From the NCBI GenBank assembly GCA_029262255.1, contig JAJCZT010000057.1, forward strand, positions 1 to 33,376: a DNA stretch of 33,376 nt, read 5' to 3'. The notes below the pieces were generated by a model, which searched no databases, was not told the origin of the DNA, and saw nothing but the letters and a program-made list of their open reading frames with translations. Position 1 is the stretch's first letter. Each line of letters opens with the position of its first letter. The translations under genes and the position numbers were made by a program. This document shows positions 16,066 through 25,910 of the stretch, in pieces. This DNA is from Deltaproteobacteria bacterium (lineage in GTDB: Bacteria; Desulfobacterota_D; UBA1144; Nemesobacterales; UBA2774).

Positions 16066-17448
16066 CTACCAGTCGGCAATTTCTTTTTTCGCGGATTTAA
16101 TCATTCTAACCACATTTTTTTTAGCGGTGCCGCCGTGGGATTTTCTGCTCTCAATGGATCCGTCCAGTGTAATAAAATCATAGAGGTCTTCTTCAAAAAG
16201 CTTTGAGAACTTCTGAAACTCTGAAATATGGAGATCCATAAGCTCTCTTCCTTTTTCCTCGGCGTAGCCAACTATTTTTCCTGTAACCTCATGGGACTGC
16301 CTAAAAGGCAACCCCTTTCTGCTCAGGTAATCGGCCACATCAGTGGCTGTAATGAACCCCTCATCAAGCGCCTTTTTCATATTCTTGTCTTTAAACTCTA
16401 TCACCTTTAACATTTCAGAAAGCACTTCAAGACATGACTTCACAGTATCCACCGTATCGAACATGGGTTCTTTGTCTTCCTGCATGTCCCGGTTGTATGA
16501 AAACGGCAGGCCTTTCATAATCGTTAGAATTGTTACCAGATTCCCGTAGACTCTCCCGGTCTTCCCTCGTATTAGCTCCGCCATATCGGGGTTTCTTTTC
16601 TGAGGCATAATGCTTGAGCCGGTAGTAAATTCATCTCCTAGGTCTACAAAATCAAATTCCTTTGTTGACCAAAGGACAAACTCCTCTGATATTCTGCTTA
16701 AGTGCATCATTAATGTTGCGGAAGTGGAGATAAACTCTATTATAAAGTCCCTGTCACTTACAGTGTCGACACTGTTATTCGTAACTTCCGGGAAATCCAG
16801 AAGCTTGGCTACCAACTTTCTATCTATAGGAAATGTCGTACCCGCACCGGCGCCTGCCCCTAGAGGCAGGACATTGACTCTTTGCATACAGTCTATGTAC
16901 CGCGCCCTGTCGCGTTTTAACATCTCATAGAGCGCCATCAGTTGATGCGATAGTAATATGGGCTGTCCCCTTTGGATGTGAGTATATAAAGGAATTACAG
17001 CATTGATGTTCGTATCGGATAAGTCGATCAACCGCTCTGTAATTGTTTTAATGAGCGAGAGGATTTCTTTAATTTCCCCTCTAAGATATAGGCGCATATC
17101 AAGCGCAATCTGATCGTTCCTGCTTCTTGCCGTGTGAATTTTGCCGCCCACATTCCCAATCTTCTCAATTAACCGTTTCTCAATATTAAGATGAATATCC
17201 TCAAATTCCTCTCTAAAAGGGAACTCCCCTGATTCAATTTCTTTTTTTATCTGCTTAAGCCCCTTTATGATCTTATCGGATTCTTTTTTTAATATAATCC
17301 CTTTCTCGGCCAGCATTGTTGCATGCGCAATACTGCCCTCAATATCCTCTTTGTATAATCTCTGGTCAAAGTCTATAGAAGCCGAAAATTTCTCCGCCAC
17401 TTTATGAGTTCCTTTTTTAAATCTTCCGGCCCAAGGTTTCTTTATCAA
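16066..17448 (-). CDS. argH: Argininosuccinate lyase
   Basis: KPWAGRFKKGTHKVAEKFSASIDFDQRLY; HTARSRNDQIALDMRLY; signature TGSSIMPQKRNPD. Confidence 0.96.
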   Translation of the reverse strand: MIKKPWAGRFKKGTHKVAEKFSASIDFDQRLYKEDIEGSIAHATMLAEKGIILKKESDKIIKGLKQIKKEIESGEFPFREEFEDIHLNIEKRLIEKIGNVGGKIHTARSRNDQIALDMRLYLRGEIKEILSLIKTITERLIDLSDTNINAVIPLYTHIQRGQPILLSHQLMALYEMLKRDRARYIDCMQRVNVLPLGAGAGAGTTFPIDRKLVAKLLDFPEVTNNSVDTVSDRDFIIEFISTSATLMMHLSRISEEFVLWSTKEFDFVDLGDEFTTGSSIMPQKRNPDMAELIRGKTGRVYGNLVTILTIMKGLPFSYNRDMQEDKEPMFDTVDTVKSCLEVLSEMLKVIEFKDKNMKKALDEGFITATDVADYLSRKGLPFRQSHEVTGKIVGYAEEKGRELMDLHISEFQKFSKLFEEDLYDFITLDGSIESRKSHGGTAKKNVVRMIKSAKKEIADW

Positions 17449-17602
17449 TTTATCTCTCCTGTAAATCCCAATATACTACCAAAATTTTCCTTATGATAGA
17501 ACTTTATATCTAAGAACTTTATCATGTAGGGAGAATATATATAAGAGGGTCGGACAATAAAATAGCAAAAATCTGTAATAAAGAGAGGAGCTGTTTTTTG
17601 GT

Positions 17603-18064
17603 CTACATTGATTTCAGGGCTGAGAGCGCCTCTTTGATATGCGCTTTATAGTTTAGTTGAGAAGAGAATATGTGCCGGATTACTCCTTGTTTATCTATAA
17701 CGTAAGTAACCCTTCCCGGCACTATACCAAGAGTCTTTGGCACTCCGTATAGTTTTCTTGCTTCCTCATCCGGATCGCTCAACAGCTTAAAAGGCAGATT
17801 GTTTGCCTCTGAAAACCGTTTGTGCAAATCTACGCTGTCCGAGCTGATTCCGAGAACTTCGGCATCATCAATTTTTTGAAATTCATCAAAGTTATCTCTA
17901 AAGTGACACACTTCTTTGGTGCAGATAATAGTATTGTCCTTCGGATAGAAAAATAAAACAATAGAACTTGTGCTTATGAAGTCTTTAAGCTCTACGGTTT
18001 GAGCAGTCTGGGAATAAAGCCTGAAGTTTGGAGCTAAGTCACCTATTTTTACAGATTTTCCCAA
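17603..18064 (-). CDS. Peroxiredoxin (Bcp/AhpC-TSA family)
   Basis: KIGDLAPNFRLYSQTAQTVELKDF...LFFYPKDNTIICTKEVCHFRDNF. A TTG start near 18064 with an upstream GGAG is more plausible than the track start at 18100. Confidence 0.88.
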   Translation of the reverse strand: MGKSVKIGDLAPNFRLYSQTAQTVELKDFISTSSIVLFFYPKDNTIICTKEVCHFRDNFDEFQKIDDAEVLGISSDSVDLHKRFSEANNLPFKLLSDPDEEARKLYGVPKTLGIVPGRVTYVIDKQGVIRHIFSSQLNYKAHIKEALSALKSM

Positions 18065-18133
18065 GTTTAGTTCTCCGAGTAGGCAGTATCTTCTTAGCAA
18101 GCTTACCTAAAAATTACACTTAGCTTCGTTTAG

Positions 18134-19360
18134 TTATGACTTGGACTGGTTATCCAGAATTGTAAATAGGCTGAGGATTTCTCTTAGGTGGCGGGTGCTA
18201 AGGAAGTTTTCACGAACATATTCTTTAGCTTGCTTTCCCATCTCCTTCATTTTGTCAGGATTTTGAAGAAGCTCTTGAATCCTAAGTGCTGCACCCTCGG
18301 GAGTGTCGACAAGAAACCCTGTATGGTGGTTGATTATCTGGAGGCGAATTCCACCGGTGTTGCCTCCTATAACCGGTTTCCCCTTCCACATGGCCTCGGT
18401 TACGGTAAGTCCAAACCCTTCTTTTAGGGATTTCTGAAGCACAATGTCCGACAGCCTCTGAAGAGCATTGATCGTTTTATGCGCATCGGGGGGTAAAAGG
18501 AGTATGTGTATATCCGTGTCATTCCCCGCAGAGTCCCTTACTTCTTTGAGGACTTCCTCTCCCTCAGGATCATCAGTTGCTCCCCCTCCGGCTAGTACCA
18601 GTTGAATCTCGGGAATTGATTGCTTTACCAGCTTATATGCCTGTATAACACCAATAGGGTCTTTGAAGCGGTCATATCGGGAAACCTGAAGCATTATGGG
18701 GCGAGTACGGTCTAAATTGAACTCTTCATAAGTAGAATCAATTTCAGCTTGACTGAGCTCCATGTTCTTTTCCCTCAGCGGATCGATGCTTGGAGGAATA
18801 AGATACTGAGTATGCGGTAGCTGCTGTGCAAAATCTGCCAGGGAAAAGAAGCTCGCATCGTAATCTTTAACGTACTGACTCAAATAGTTCCATACCGGGG
18901 GATAAGGTTTACTTGCATCGATATGGCAGCGCCAGACCCATTTCCCCTTCCTATTCGGACAAAGGCTTAACAGCGGAGCCGGCTGAGGGTCATGTATGAT
19001 GACATAGTCGGCGTCCTCTAATATTGGACGAAGCGTTTCAGCGTTTTTAGCGTTAGTCTCTTCATATGCTTTAAGTAAGTCAGAGGTAATATTGACCGGG
19101 TCTCCCTGAAGGGCGTTATGCATACTTTTTGTGCATTGATAAAATTTATCCTCCCCCGTTATCACTTCCCAGCTTGTCTCTATCCCAAGCTCGTTCATAA
19201 GAGGGACCATTTTCATGAGTATCTCTGCCACCCCTCCGCCTACACGTGTGGAATTCACATGAACAAACTTGGCTCCTTTTAGTGGAGCCGAGAGTTGTTG
19301 GAGATGATCCACGGCATCCTTTCCGGCAACTCTTTGGTAAGCGTTCAGGAGATCACTCAT
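18134..19360 (-). CDS. GT4-family glycosyltransferase, trehalose synthase (TreT)-like
   Basis: KFVHVNSTRVGGGVAEILMKMVPLMNELGIETSWEVITG; VIIHDPQPAPL; WRCHIDASKP; VLQKSLKEGFGLTVTEAMWKGKPVIGGNTGGIRLQI. Confidence 0.85.
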   Translation of the reverse strand: MSDLLNAYQRVAGKDAVDHLQQLSAPLKGAKFVHVNSTRVGGGVAEILMKMVPLMNELGIETSWEVITGEDKFYQCTKSMHNALQGDPVNITSDLLKAYEETNAKNAETLRPILEDADYVIIHDPQPAPLLSLCPNRKGKWVWRCHIDASKPYPPVWNYLSQYVKDYDASFFSLADFAQQLPHTQYLIPPSIDPLREKNMELSQAEIDSTYEEFNLDRTRPIMLQVSRYDRFKDPIGVIQAYKLVKQSIPEIQLVLAGGGATDDPEGEEVLKEVRDSAGNDTDIHILLLPPDAHKTINALQRLSDIVLQKSLKEGFGLTVTEAMWKGKPVIGGNTGGIRLQIINHHTGFLVDTPEGAALRIQELLQNPDKMKEMGKQAKEYVRENFLSTRHLREILSLFTILDNQSKS

Positions 19361-20073
19361 TGGTTAGCTCCTTTGAGAAAGTCCTTAAATATTTGAGAAA
19401 CTTTTCTCTCTAGTTCTGTCAATGTAAAAAAGTATGGGTCTAATTTAGAGAGCTGGTCGGCTAATTTAGAATACTCATCCCCAAATTGTAAAAGCCATGA
19501 GGATATGTCCCCTGAGCTATTTTTGGAATCGATGAAATGAAAATATATGCTGCCTGGCGCGAGATTGGGGAGTAATTTCTTTAGCTCCTCTGGGTTGGAT
19601 ATCATATGTTGTGTGTCAAATACAACAACTTCTGAGCGGATGAATTGGAATTGTTCACCTTCTTTGGTATTTAGGTTTGAATTGTTTTCTTCCAGGCTTA
19701 ACTCTACGACTTCTATTAATTTTACTCTAAGGCCTTGTGTGTCAAATGTTCCCGGATTAATTAGACTGAGCCGCTCGGCTAACTTAATATCATGAAGATT
19801 GCTATAAGCCCAGGTGGCAAAATCGTTATTGTATTCAGGTTCCTCAAAGCCTGGGCGAAGCTTTTTGGCCCAGAAATGATACAAGATAGATTCAGGGTGT
19901 ATGGTAAGCAGTTTATCTCTTAGCTCTTTAAGATTTTTTGCGCGCACTCCTGTAGCAATGTTCAAAATCGCGCAGTCTTTTATATTAAAAGGCTGTATAT
20001 TTTCATTTTTGGAAGTCATAATTAGAGACGTAAGTATAGAGACTTTTTGCCAATACTCAATGGTTTCTTTCAA
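19357..20073 (-). CDS. DUF5752-like protein, translationally coupled to the TreT-like gene
   Basis: FNIKDCAILNIATGVRAKNLKELRDKLLTIHPESILYHFWAKKLRPGFEEPEYNNDFATWAYSNLHDIKLAERLSLI; ATGA stop/start overlap with the TreT-like gene. Start may be ATG 20019. Confidence 0.7.
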   Translation of the reverse strand: MKETIEYWQKVSILTSLIMTSKNENIQPFNIKDCAILNIATGVRAKNLKELRDKLLTIHPESILYHFWAKKLRPGFEEPEYNNDFATWAYSNLHDIKLAERLSLINPGTFDTQGLRVKLIEVVELSLEENNSNLNTKEGEQFQFIRSEVVVFDTQHMISNPEELKKLLPNLAPGSIYFHFIDSKNSSGDISSWLLQFGDEYSKLADQLSKLDPYFFTLTELERKVSQIFKDFLKGANQ

Positions 20074-20117
20074 AAAGTTAAGCAGTTTAACTAAAAAATG
20101 TTTTCAGGAGAGAAAAG

Positions 20118-20633
20118 ATGGATGTGTTTGAATGTGTATCTACTTTAAGCTCTATCAGGAGTTACATAAAAAAAGAGGTGCCTGATGAGGTTATGATGGA
20201 AGTGCTTGAGGCCGGGAGGCTGGCCCCGAGTGCGCATAACGATCAGCCCTGGCAATTTGTTTTGGTACGGGATAAAGCCAGGTTGAGTGATCTGAAAAGA
20301 TATTGCAAAAGCGGAGGGTTCATATCTCAGGTTGATTTCGCAATTGTTGTTGTCACCGATCCCTCGTCCAAATGGCATGAGATAGACAGTACTCGCGCGG
20401 TGCAGAATATGGTTTTAACGGCTTGGAGCCATAAGCTCGGCTCTTGCTGGATCGGGAGACTTGATAAGACAGGGCTGATGGATTATTTGCATATTCCTGA
20501 GAACTTAAATGTTTTGACAGTACTGCCATTTGGATACTTCGATGAAAATTTAGCTGGTGGTGTGAAATATAGAAAAGGCAGGGATGAGATATTTCATCTG
20601 AATACTTTTGGGAACACCGGTAAGTTTGCTTGA
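20118..20633 (+). CDS. Nitroreductase family protein
   Basis: MDVFECVSTLSSIRSYIKKEVPDEVMMEVLEAGRLAPSAHNDQPWQFVLVRD; AVQNMVLTAWSHKLGSCWIG. Confidence 0.9.
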   Translation: MDVFECVSTLSSIRSYIKKEVPDEVMMEVLEAGRLAPSAHNDQPWQFVLVRDKARLSDLKRYCKSGGFISQVDFAIVVVTDPSSKWHEIDSTRAVQNMVLTAWSHKLGSCWIGRLDKTGLMDYLHIPENLNVLTVLPFGYFDENLAGGVKYRKGRDEIFHLNTFGNTGKFA

Positions 20634-20772
20634 AATTTATATTTACCCCGCCGGATTTCTTATTTGTAATTCATTAGACTGTAGTTTCTTTAATCTGGAG
20701 GGGTGTTTTCTTCCCATTAGTGATTATTATATCTATTAAAAGTATTTCAATTTTAATCTTGAGGTCTAATCA

Positions 20773-21645
20773 ATGGATCAGCTAGTAGAACAAATTAAGA
20801 ATCTTCTTCCTCAATTAACGGACTCGCTCTTAATTGATGTGGTAGCGACAGTACTTCTTCTCCTGGGAGTAATTTTATTCAAAGTACTTTTGATCCGGCT
20901 TTTCTCCTCTGATACACGCCTTGCGTTTGAGATAAGGAAGAGAAGGTCCATCCATATCAGAAACTTAATGATTTTCATTTTTATAGTGGGTGCAATTTTC
21001 ATCTGGTCAAAAGAGATACACGCACTTGCCCTTTCTTTTGTGGCACTGGCTTTTGCAATAGTTTTTGCTTTTAAAGAAGTGATATCCAGTGCAAACTGGG
21101 AAATATTCAGAGCTACTACAAATGCATATACCGTGGGAGACTATATAGAAATTAACGGTATGAGAGGGGTTGTTCTCGACCATAACTTTTTATCGACTAC
21201 AATACAAGAACTTGGACCGGGTCAGAGATCAAACCAATTCTCAGGCCGCTCTATAACAATCCCCAATAATGCCTTTTTCGCCTCGCCCTTAATTAACGAA
21301 TCCTTTATGAAAGACTATATTCTTCACACGTTGACGATTCCTCTGTCAGGTGATGACGATTGGGAGAGGGCGGAGGAAATTTTGCTTAAAGCCGCCCAAG
21401 ATGAATGTGAAGGTTATCTGGAAAGCGCCCGGAGACATTTCGACTCCCTTCGCTACAAGCTTAATATAGGGATTTCATCGGTAGAGCCGCGGGTGACTAT
21501 TGAGATGCCTGAGCCTAAAAAACTTAACCTTATACTGAGATTTCCAACTCCGTTTGCAAGAAAATGGGTAAGAGAGCAGGCAATTTTGAAGCGGTTTCTA
21601 AGAAATTACAGCTCGTCTAATCCAGGTGACAGTAGAGGCTCTTAA
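20773..21645 (+). CDS. Mechanosensitive ion channel, MscS family
   Basis: TM segments then ATTNAYTVGDYIEINGMRGVVLDHNFLSTTIQELG...SITIPNNAFF. Confidence 0.88.
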   Translation: MDQLVEQIKNLLPQLTDSLLIDVVATVLLLLGVILFKVLLIRLFSSDTRLAFEIRKRRSIHIRNLMIFIFIVGAIFIWSKEIHALALSFVALAFAIVFAFKEVISSANWEIFRATTNAYTVGDYIEINGMRGVVLDHNFLSTTIQELGPGQRSNQFSGRSITIPNNAFFASPLINESFMKDYILHTLTIPLSGDDDWERAEEILLKAAQDECEGYLESARRHFDSLRYKLNIGISSVEPRVTIEMPEPKKLNLILRFPTPFARKWVREQAILKRFLRNYSSSNPGDSRGS

Positions 21646-22541
21646 ATTACGGAATAATCTAAAAGTCTAAATTGTGGTATAAATGAGCTTTTATCCCCGC
21701 AGCTTTTGATAATTTTTACAGCGTTTTTGTCCTGTCTCAGTTTGATTTTATACGTTGTTTCATCGGATTGTGAAAGGAATTTGATAGTAGACTTTTTGTC
21801 AGCTTTCTGAGAGTTTTTGAGTGTAAATTCTGAGATTTCAAAAATATCGGTCTCTTTTCTGAGATAATATTCCGCCGCCTGAACCTCGCTATTGTGACAC
21901 GAGCGCCCCCTGTAGCTTGATAGATTAACCCTCCCCGCTTCATATTGTTCCATCAACTCTTCGGCAACCCTGCCTTCTCTAACACGTCCGTAAAATAAGC
22001 CGTGCGGCAGGCATACAAAAGTTGAGGCGAATCTATGCCCCCCTAAATGTGTTGTCTCCCATGTCCGTGACCCATATTTGCCCTCCGCAATGTCCAGATA
22101 AACAGGCATGCCAAACTTGCCGCAGCATGTGTCGTACTCACCGTTTGTACAAACTATAAATATTCTCTCATCAGACATATGCTTTTTGGATTTTAGGACT
22201 TTCCTGATTTTAAGTGACAGCAAATCTTCATAATCGTTAAGTTCGAACTCGTAGAGCCTGGGTTTAGTCTCATCAGATACGGCCAGATAAAACTTTAGGC
22301 GCTCGTCTGAGTTTTTGTGTTTTTTAATCAGCTGGAGACGGGAATTGGGTATAGCTTTAAGCTCTTTATTTAAAAAGGATTTTACAGCTTTGGGTATTTT
22401 ACTGTCTTTAAACGCTTTGCCGGACCAATGCCCTCTGTATTCAAGCAAAAACCATACGTCTACCCTCGGAGCCGTTCCATACATCTCCTCATTTGCGTTG
22501 AGTGAGTCTTCATAGCAGAGTATCTTGTTTTTTGTTGGCAT
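21642..22541 (-). CDS. Sucrase/ferredoxin-like (Suc_Fer-like, thioredoxin-like Fe-S) protein
   Basis: IFIVCTNGEYDTCCGKFGMPVYLDIAEGKYGSRTWETTHLGGHRFASTFVCLPHGLFYGRV. Confidence 0.85.
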   Translation of the reverse strand: MPTKNKILCYEDSLNANEEMYGTAPRVDVWFLLEYRGHWSGKAFKDSKIPKAVKSFLNKELKAIPNSRLQLIKKHKNSDERLKFYLAVSDETKPRLYEFELNDYEDLLSLKIRKVLKSKKHMSDERIFIVCTNGEYDTCCGKFGMPVYLDIAEGKYGSRTWETTHLGGHRFASTFVCLPHGLFYGRVREGRVAEELMEQYEAGRVNLSSYRGRSCHNSEVQAAEYYLRKETDIFEISEFTLKNSQKADKKSTIKFLSQSDETTYKIKLRQDKNAVKIIKSCGDKSSFIPQFRLLDYSVI

Positions 22542-22621
22542 ATTTTTTTGTTATTGTTTAGTCTTGCGGCATTTAGTGATATTTTACAGAGAAGGAAATT
22601 ATAACACGAAAAGGAATAACT

Positions 22622-23593
22622 ATGGTTGATAAAGTAATCGGTATAGATATTGGGGGTACTAACCTAAGGGGCGCTTTGGTAAATAAGGACGGGAATATTC
22701 TCAAACGAATGAAAATCTCATCTCGGGCGGATCAGGGAATAGATGAGCTTGTCGACAATTTAGCGGGTTTTATTAAGGAAATAAGTGAAGGAGAAAGCGT
22801 GAGTAATATAGGAATAGGAATTCCGGGAATAATAGATTCTAAAGAAGGGGTAATAACTCAGGCCCCAAATATATTAAACGTGGATGACTATCCGTTAAGA
22901 GCGGTGCTCAATGAGAAGCTAGGTCGTGATATTCATTTTGTTATAGAAAACGATTCCAATAGCGCCGCGGTGGGAGAGTGGTGGATGGGAGCCTCTAAAG
23001 ACGTAAATTCAATGATAATGCTCACTATGGGTACAGGTGTCGGAGGGGGGATTATTCTAAACGGCAAGCTTTGGACAGGGGACGACGGTATGGCCGGAGA
23101 GATCGGGCACATCACCATATATCCCGATGGGGCCAGGTGTAACTGTGGTAATTACGGCTGTCTCGAGAGCTATGCTTCCGCAACGGCGATCAGGAGGATG
23201 GTAAGGGAGGGACTTGAGGATAAAAGTCTGGATACAACCTTAAGAGAAAGCACTAAAAATGTAGAGCCGGAAGATATCCCTCAGATTGTTATGGAAGCTG
23301 CAAGCGCCGGGGACGATTTTTCGCTCAGTATTTGGCTGGAGGTTGGAAAGGCTTTAGGGATCGCAATAGCGAGTCTTGTGAATCTGCTAAATGTAGAGAT
23401 GGTTGTTATAGGCGGCGGGGTTTCAAACGCATGGGATTTGTTCATAGACGCTACTTATAAAGAGGCGCACAGAAGAGCCCTCCGCGCTCCTATGGAGAGG
23501 GCTGAGATAAAAAGGGGCCTTCTTGGAGATGATGCGGGAATCCTGGGATCTGCATATTTAGCTTTCAAGAGTGACAATGAGAAAAAATCCTAA
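22622..23593 (+). CDS. ROK family glucokinase
   Basis: IGIDIGGTNLRGALVNKDG; GTGVGGGIILNGKLWTG; GEIGHITIYPDGARCNCGNYGCLESYASATAI (ROK signature and zinc motif). Confidence 0.93.
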   Translation: MVDKVIGIDIGGTNLRGALVNKDGNILKRMKISSRADQGIDELVDNLAGFIKEISEGESVSNIGIGIPGIIDSKEGVITQAPNILNVDDYPLRAVLNEKLGRDIHFVIENDSNSAAVGEWWMGASKDVNSMIMLTMGTGVGGGIILNGKLWTGDDGMAGEIGHITIYPDGARCNCGNYGCLESYASATAIRRMVREGLEDKSLDTTLRESTKNVEPEDIPQIVMEAASAGDDFSLSIWLEVGKALGIAIASLVNLLNVEMVVIGGGVSNAWDLFIDATYKEAHRRALRAPMERAEIKRGLLGDDAGILGSAYLAFKSDNEKKS

Positions 23594-24960
23594 AACCATC
23601 TCGGGCGGATCAGCTTCATCATTAATAGCTCATTTTTTTTATTTACAACTTTGAATCTGTTGTCTATCCTTATACCGCCGAGCCACATAATTTCACCGCT
23701 ACAGGTGAAAATCGGGACTCTCGATCTTAGGAATTTCGGTAACTTTATATCGGTAAAATAGTCCTGGAGTTTTTTAGAGCTTGTCATTCCGAGCGGGCAA
23801 AACCTGTCCCCCGGTTTAAAGCTTCTAACTTCAATTGGGAATCCGAGTGTTTGAAGATCAAAGTAAGCTACGCTCTCATCCCCTTCATCTAGGGTATCAG
23901 TTTGAAGAATTGATACCTCAACCTCAAATTCAGGAAAGCTCCATTTTCCGGGTGCTTGAATAGTATATGAAAACTCGCGTTCAAGCTCGGACTTGCTGGT
24001 CAGCAGAAAGCTGTCATAACCCTTCGCCATTACCGCTTCTCCGGGAAGCTCGATTTCGCCGGACGGCGTCTCGGATAGTAGAGAATCATCAGCGGAAACG
24101 ATATGGATTGAGGATATGTTTTTTAGACCGTTGTTTAGCCTCTCGATTGCGAGTCTAAGTAAAGAAAACCTTATAGGTTTTTCAATGTTTCTATAATGTT
24201 TTAGATCCCCGATTAATTCTGATTTGTTTGCGCTGAATATGTTGTCAAAATGTTTAAGAGCTTCTCTTGTAATAAACTCATCTTCTGATCTTAAGATATC
24301 AGCCGTTCGTGACAGTGTTTCTTTTATCTGAGGATTGTAGTTCTCAAGCTCAACTAACAGGTCTTGCCTGATCCTGTTTCTTAAAAATTCAGGCGACTCG
24401 TTTGTCGAATCCTCTACCCAGTTGATATCTTTAGATCTGAGGTATTCCTCAATCTCAGAGCGACTGGTTTCGATGAGTGGTCTTATGATGGAGTTTGAGA
24501 CAGGCGGGATGCCGGATAGCCCCTTTGAGCCGCTTCCTCTTAAGAGTCTCATTAAAACAGTCTCCGCCTGGTCATCCAGAGTATGAGCCGTGGCTATCTT
24601 TGTCGCGTAGTGTTTGTTCAGCACCTGATTGAAAAATTTATACCTTAGAGTTCTCGCCGCATCTTCAAGGGAAAGTTGGGATTCTTCTTTATACTTTAAT
24701 GTATCAACTTCACCGTATACGAATGTAAGTCCGAGCGACTTTGCCGTTTCTTTTACGAAGTCCGAGTCCCTTTTTGCCTCATCTTCCCTGATGCCATGAT
24801 TTAGGTGAGCGACAATAAGCTCAAGCCCGTAGTCGATTAATTCGTTTAAGGCGTAGAGCAGTGCAATTGAGTCTGCGCCCCCTGAGACTCCGAGCACTAC
24901 TTTCTCACCCTGGGTGAGCATCTTATATTTTTTAAGTGTCTTTTTTACTCTGGCCAGCAT
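23590..24960 (-). CDS. tilS: tRNA(Ile)-lysidine synthase
   Basis: GEKVVLGVSGGADSIALLYAL PP-loop; ATAHTLDDQAETVLMRLLRGSGSKGLSGIPP. Confidence 0.95.
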   Translation of the reverse strand: MLARVKKTLKKYKMLTQGEKVVLGVSGGADSIALLYALNELIDYGLELIVAHLNHGIREDEAKRDSDFVKETAKSLGLTFVYGEVDTLKYKEESQLSLEDAARTLRYKFFNQVLNKHYATKIATAHTLDDQAETVLMRLLRGSGSKGLSGIPPVSNSIIRPLIETSRSEIEEYLRSKDINWVEDSTNESPEFLRNRIRQDLLVELENYNPQIKETLSRTADILRSEDEFITREALKHFDNIFSANKSELIGDLKHYRNIEKPIRFSLLRLAIERLNNGLKNISSIHIVSADDSLLSETPSGEIELPGEAVMAKGYDSFLLTSKSELEREFSYTIQAPGKWSFPEFEVEVSILQTDTLDEGDESVAYFDLQTLGFPIEVRSFKPGDRFCPLGMTSSKKLQDYFTDIKLPKFLRSRVPIFTCSGEIMWLGGIRIDNRFKVVNKKNELLMMKLIRPRWF

Positions 24961-25600
24961 TTTCGCTATTATTTGTGGCGAGACCCGCGGACATTATTAT
25001 TCTAAATGCGTCCTCTACCGAAATTGACAACTCCTTTATATCCTGTTCCGGGAGCATAATATAATACCCGCTGGTGGGGTTGGGTGTGGTGGGGACGAAG
25101 ATACTGACCAGTCTTTGCCCCGACTGGTTATGGTGTGCCCCGTCTTCTATTGTGCTGGTTATAAATCCAATTGAATAAATTCCCTTCCGGGGGTACTCAA
25201 ACATCGCCACCCTCTTTAAGTCTTTCATGCCTGAGCCCATAAAGAGTGTCTCAATTACTTGTTTTGTCGCGATATAAATAGTTCTGGCTAAGGGAATTTT
25301 GATGATTAGGTATTCGCCAAACGCAACAAACTTTCGGCCTAAAAAGTTTTTTGCTATTGCTCCGATAATAAGAACGATCAACAATGTTCCTACTAGTCCA
25401 ATTGCGAATATTATTGTTTGAGAAACTAAGGGGTTAAGTTGATCAAGAAGGCTGCCTATAAATCTATTTGGGGCAGCGCTTACAAGTCCTATTATCCAGC
25501 TTCCCAGCTTGAATAATACCAATAGGGTAAGCGCGAAAGGGACTGTAACTAGTACGCCGGCAAGTATGTTGTTTCTGAAGAAGCTATAGAGTTGTTTCAT
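24932..25600 (-). CDS. DUF502 family membrane protein
   Basis: NNILAGVLVTVPFALTLLVLFKLGSWI; PLARTIYIATKQVIETLF; MFEYPRKGIYSIGFIT; VFVPTTPNPTSGY-type motif (IFVPTTPNPTSGYYIMLPEQDI). Confidence 0.9.
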   Translation of the reverse strand: MKQLYSFFRNNILAGVLVTVPFALTLLVLFKLGSWIIGLVSAAPNRFIGSLLDQLNPLVSQTIIFAIGLVGTLLIVLIIGAIAKNFLGRKFVAFGEYLIIKIPLARTIYIATKQVIETLFMGSGMKDLKRVAMFEYPRKGIYSIGFITSTIEDGAHHNQSGQRLVSIFVPTTPNPTSGYYIMLPEQDIKELSISVEDAFRIIMSAGLATNNSENAGQSKKDT

Positions 25601-25603
25601 TCA

Positions 25604-25888
25604 TTAAGCAGTTTGTTTATCGATAGAATCGCGGAGGAACCTGCTTGGTTTAAAAACAACAGCCTTTCTCTCTGCGATTTCAATCGTTTCACCGGTTGCA
25701 GGATTCCTTCCCTTCCTGGATTTCCGGTTTTGCACTCTAAAGCTGCCGAATCTGGGAAGTTTGATTCCCTCACCTTTAGCCAACTTCTCTTTGGTAACAT
25801 CAAAGAAGAACTCAACTATCTCAGCCGACTCCCTTTTTGATAGCCCTATTTTTGTGTGGATCACATCAGCTAGTTCTTTTTTCGTCAT
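25604..25888 (-). CDS. ihfA: Integration host factor alpha subunit / HU-family DNA-binding protein
   Basis: MTKKELADVIHTKIGLSKRESAEIVEFFFDVTKEKLAKGEGIKLPRFGSFRVQNRKSRKGRNPATGETIEI; directly downstream of pheT, as in classical pheST-ihfA. Confidence 0.92.
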   Translation of the reverse strand: MTKKELADVIHTKIGLSKRESAEIVEFFFDVTKEKLAKGEGIKLPRFGSFRVQNRKSRKGRNPATGETIEIAERKAVVFKPSRFLRDSIDKQTA

Positions 25889-25910
25889 CGCTCTACCTCG
25901 CTTTTATCTT

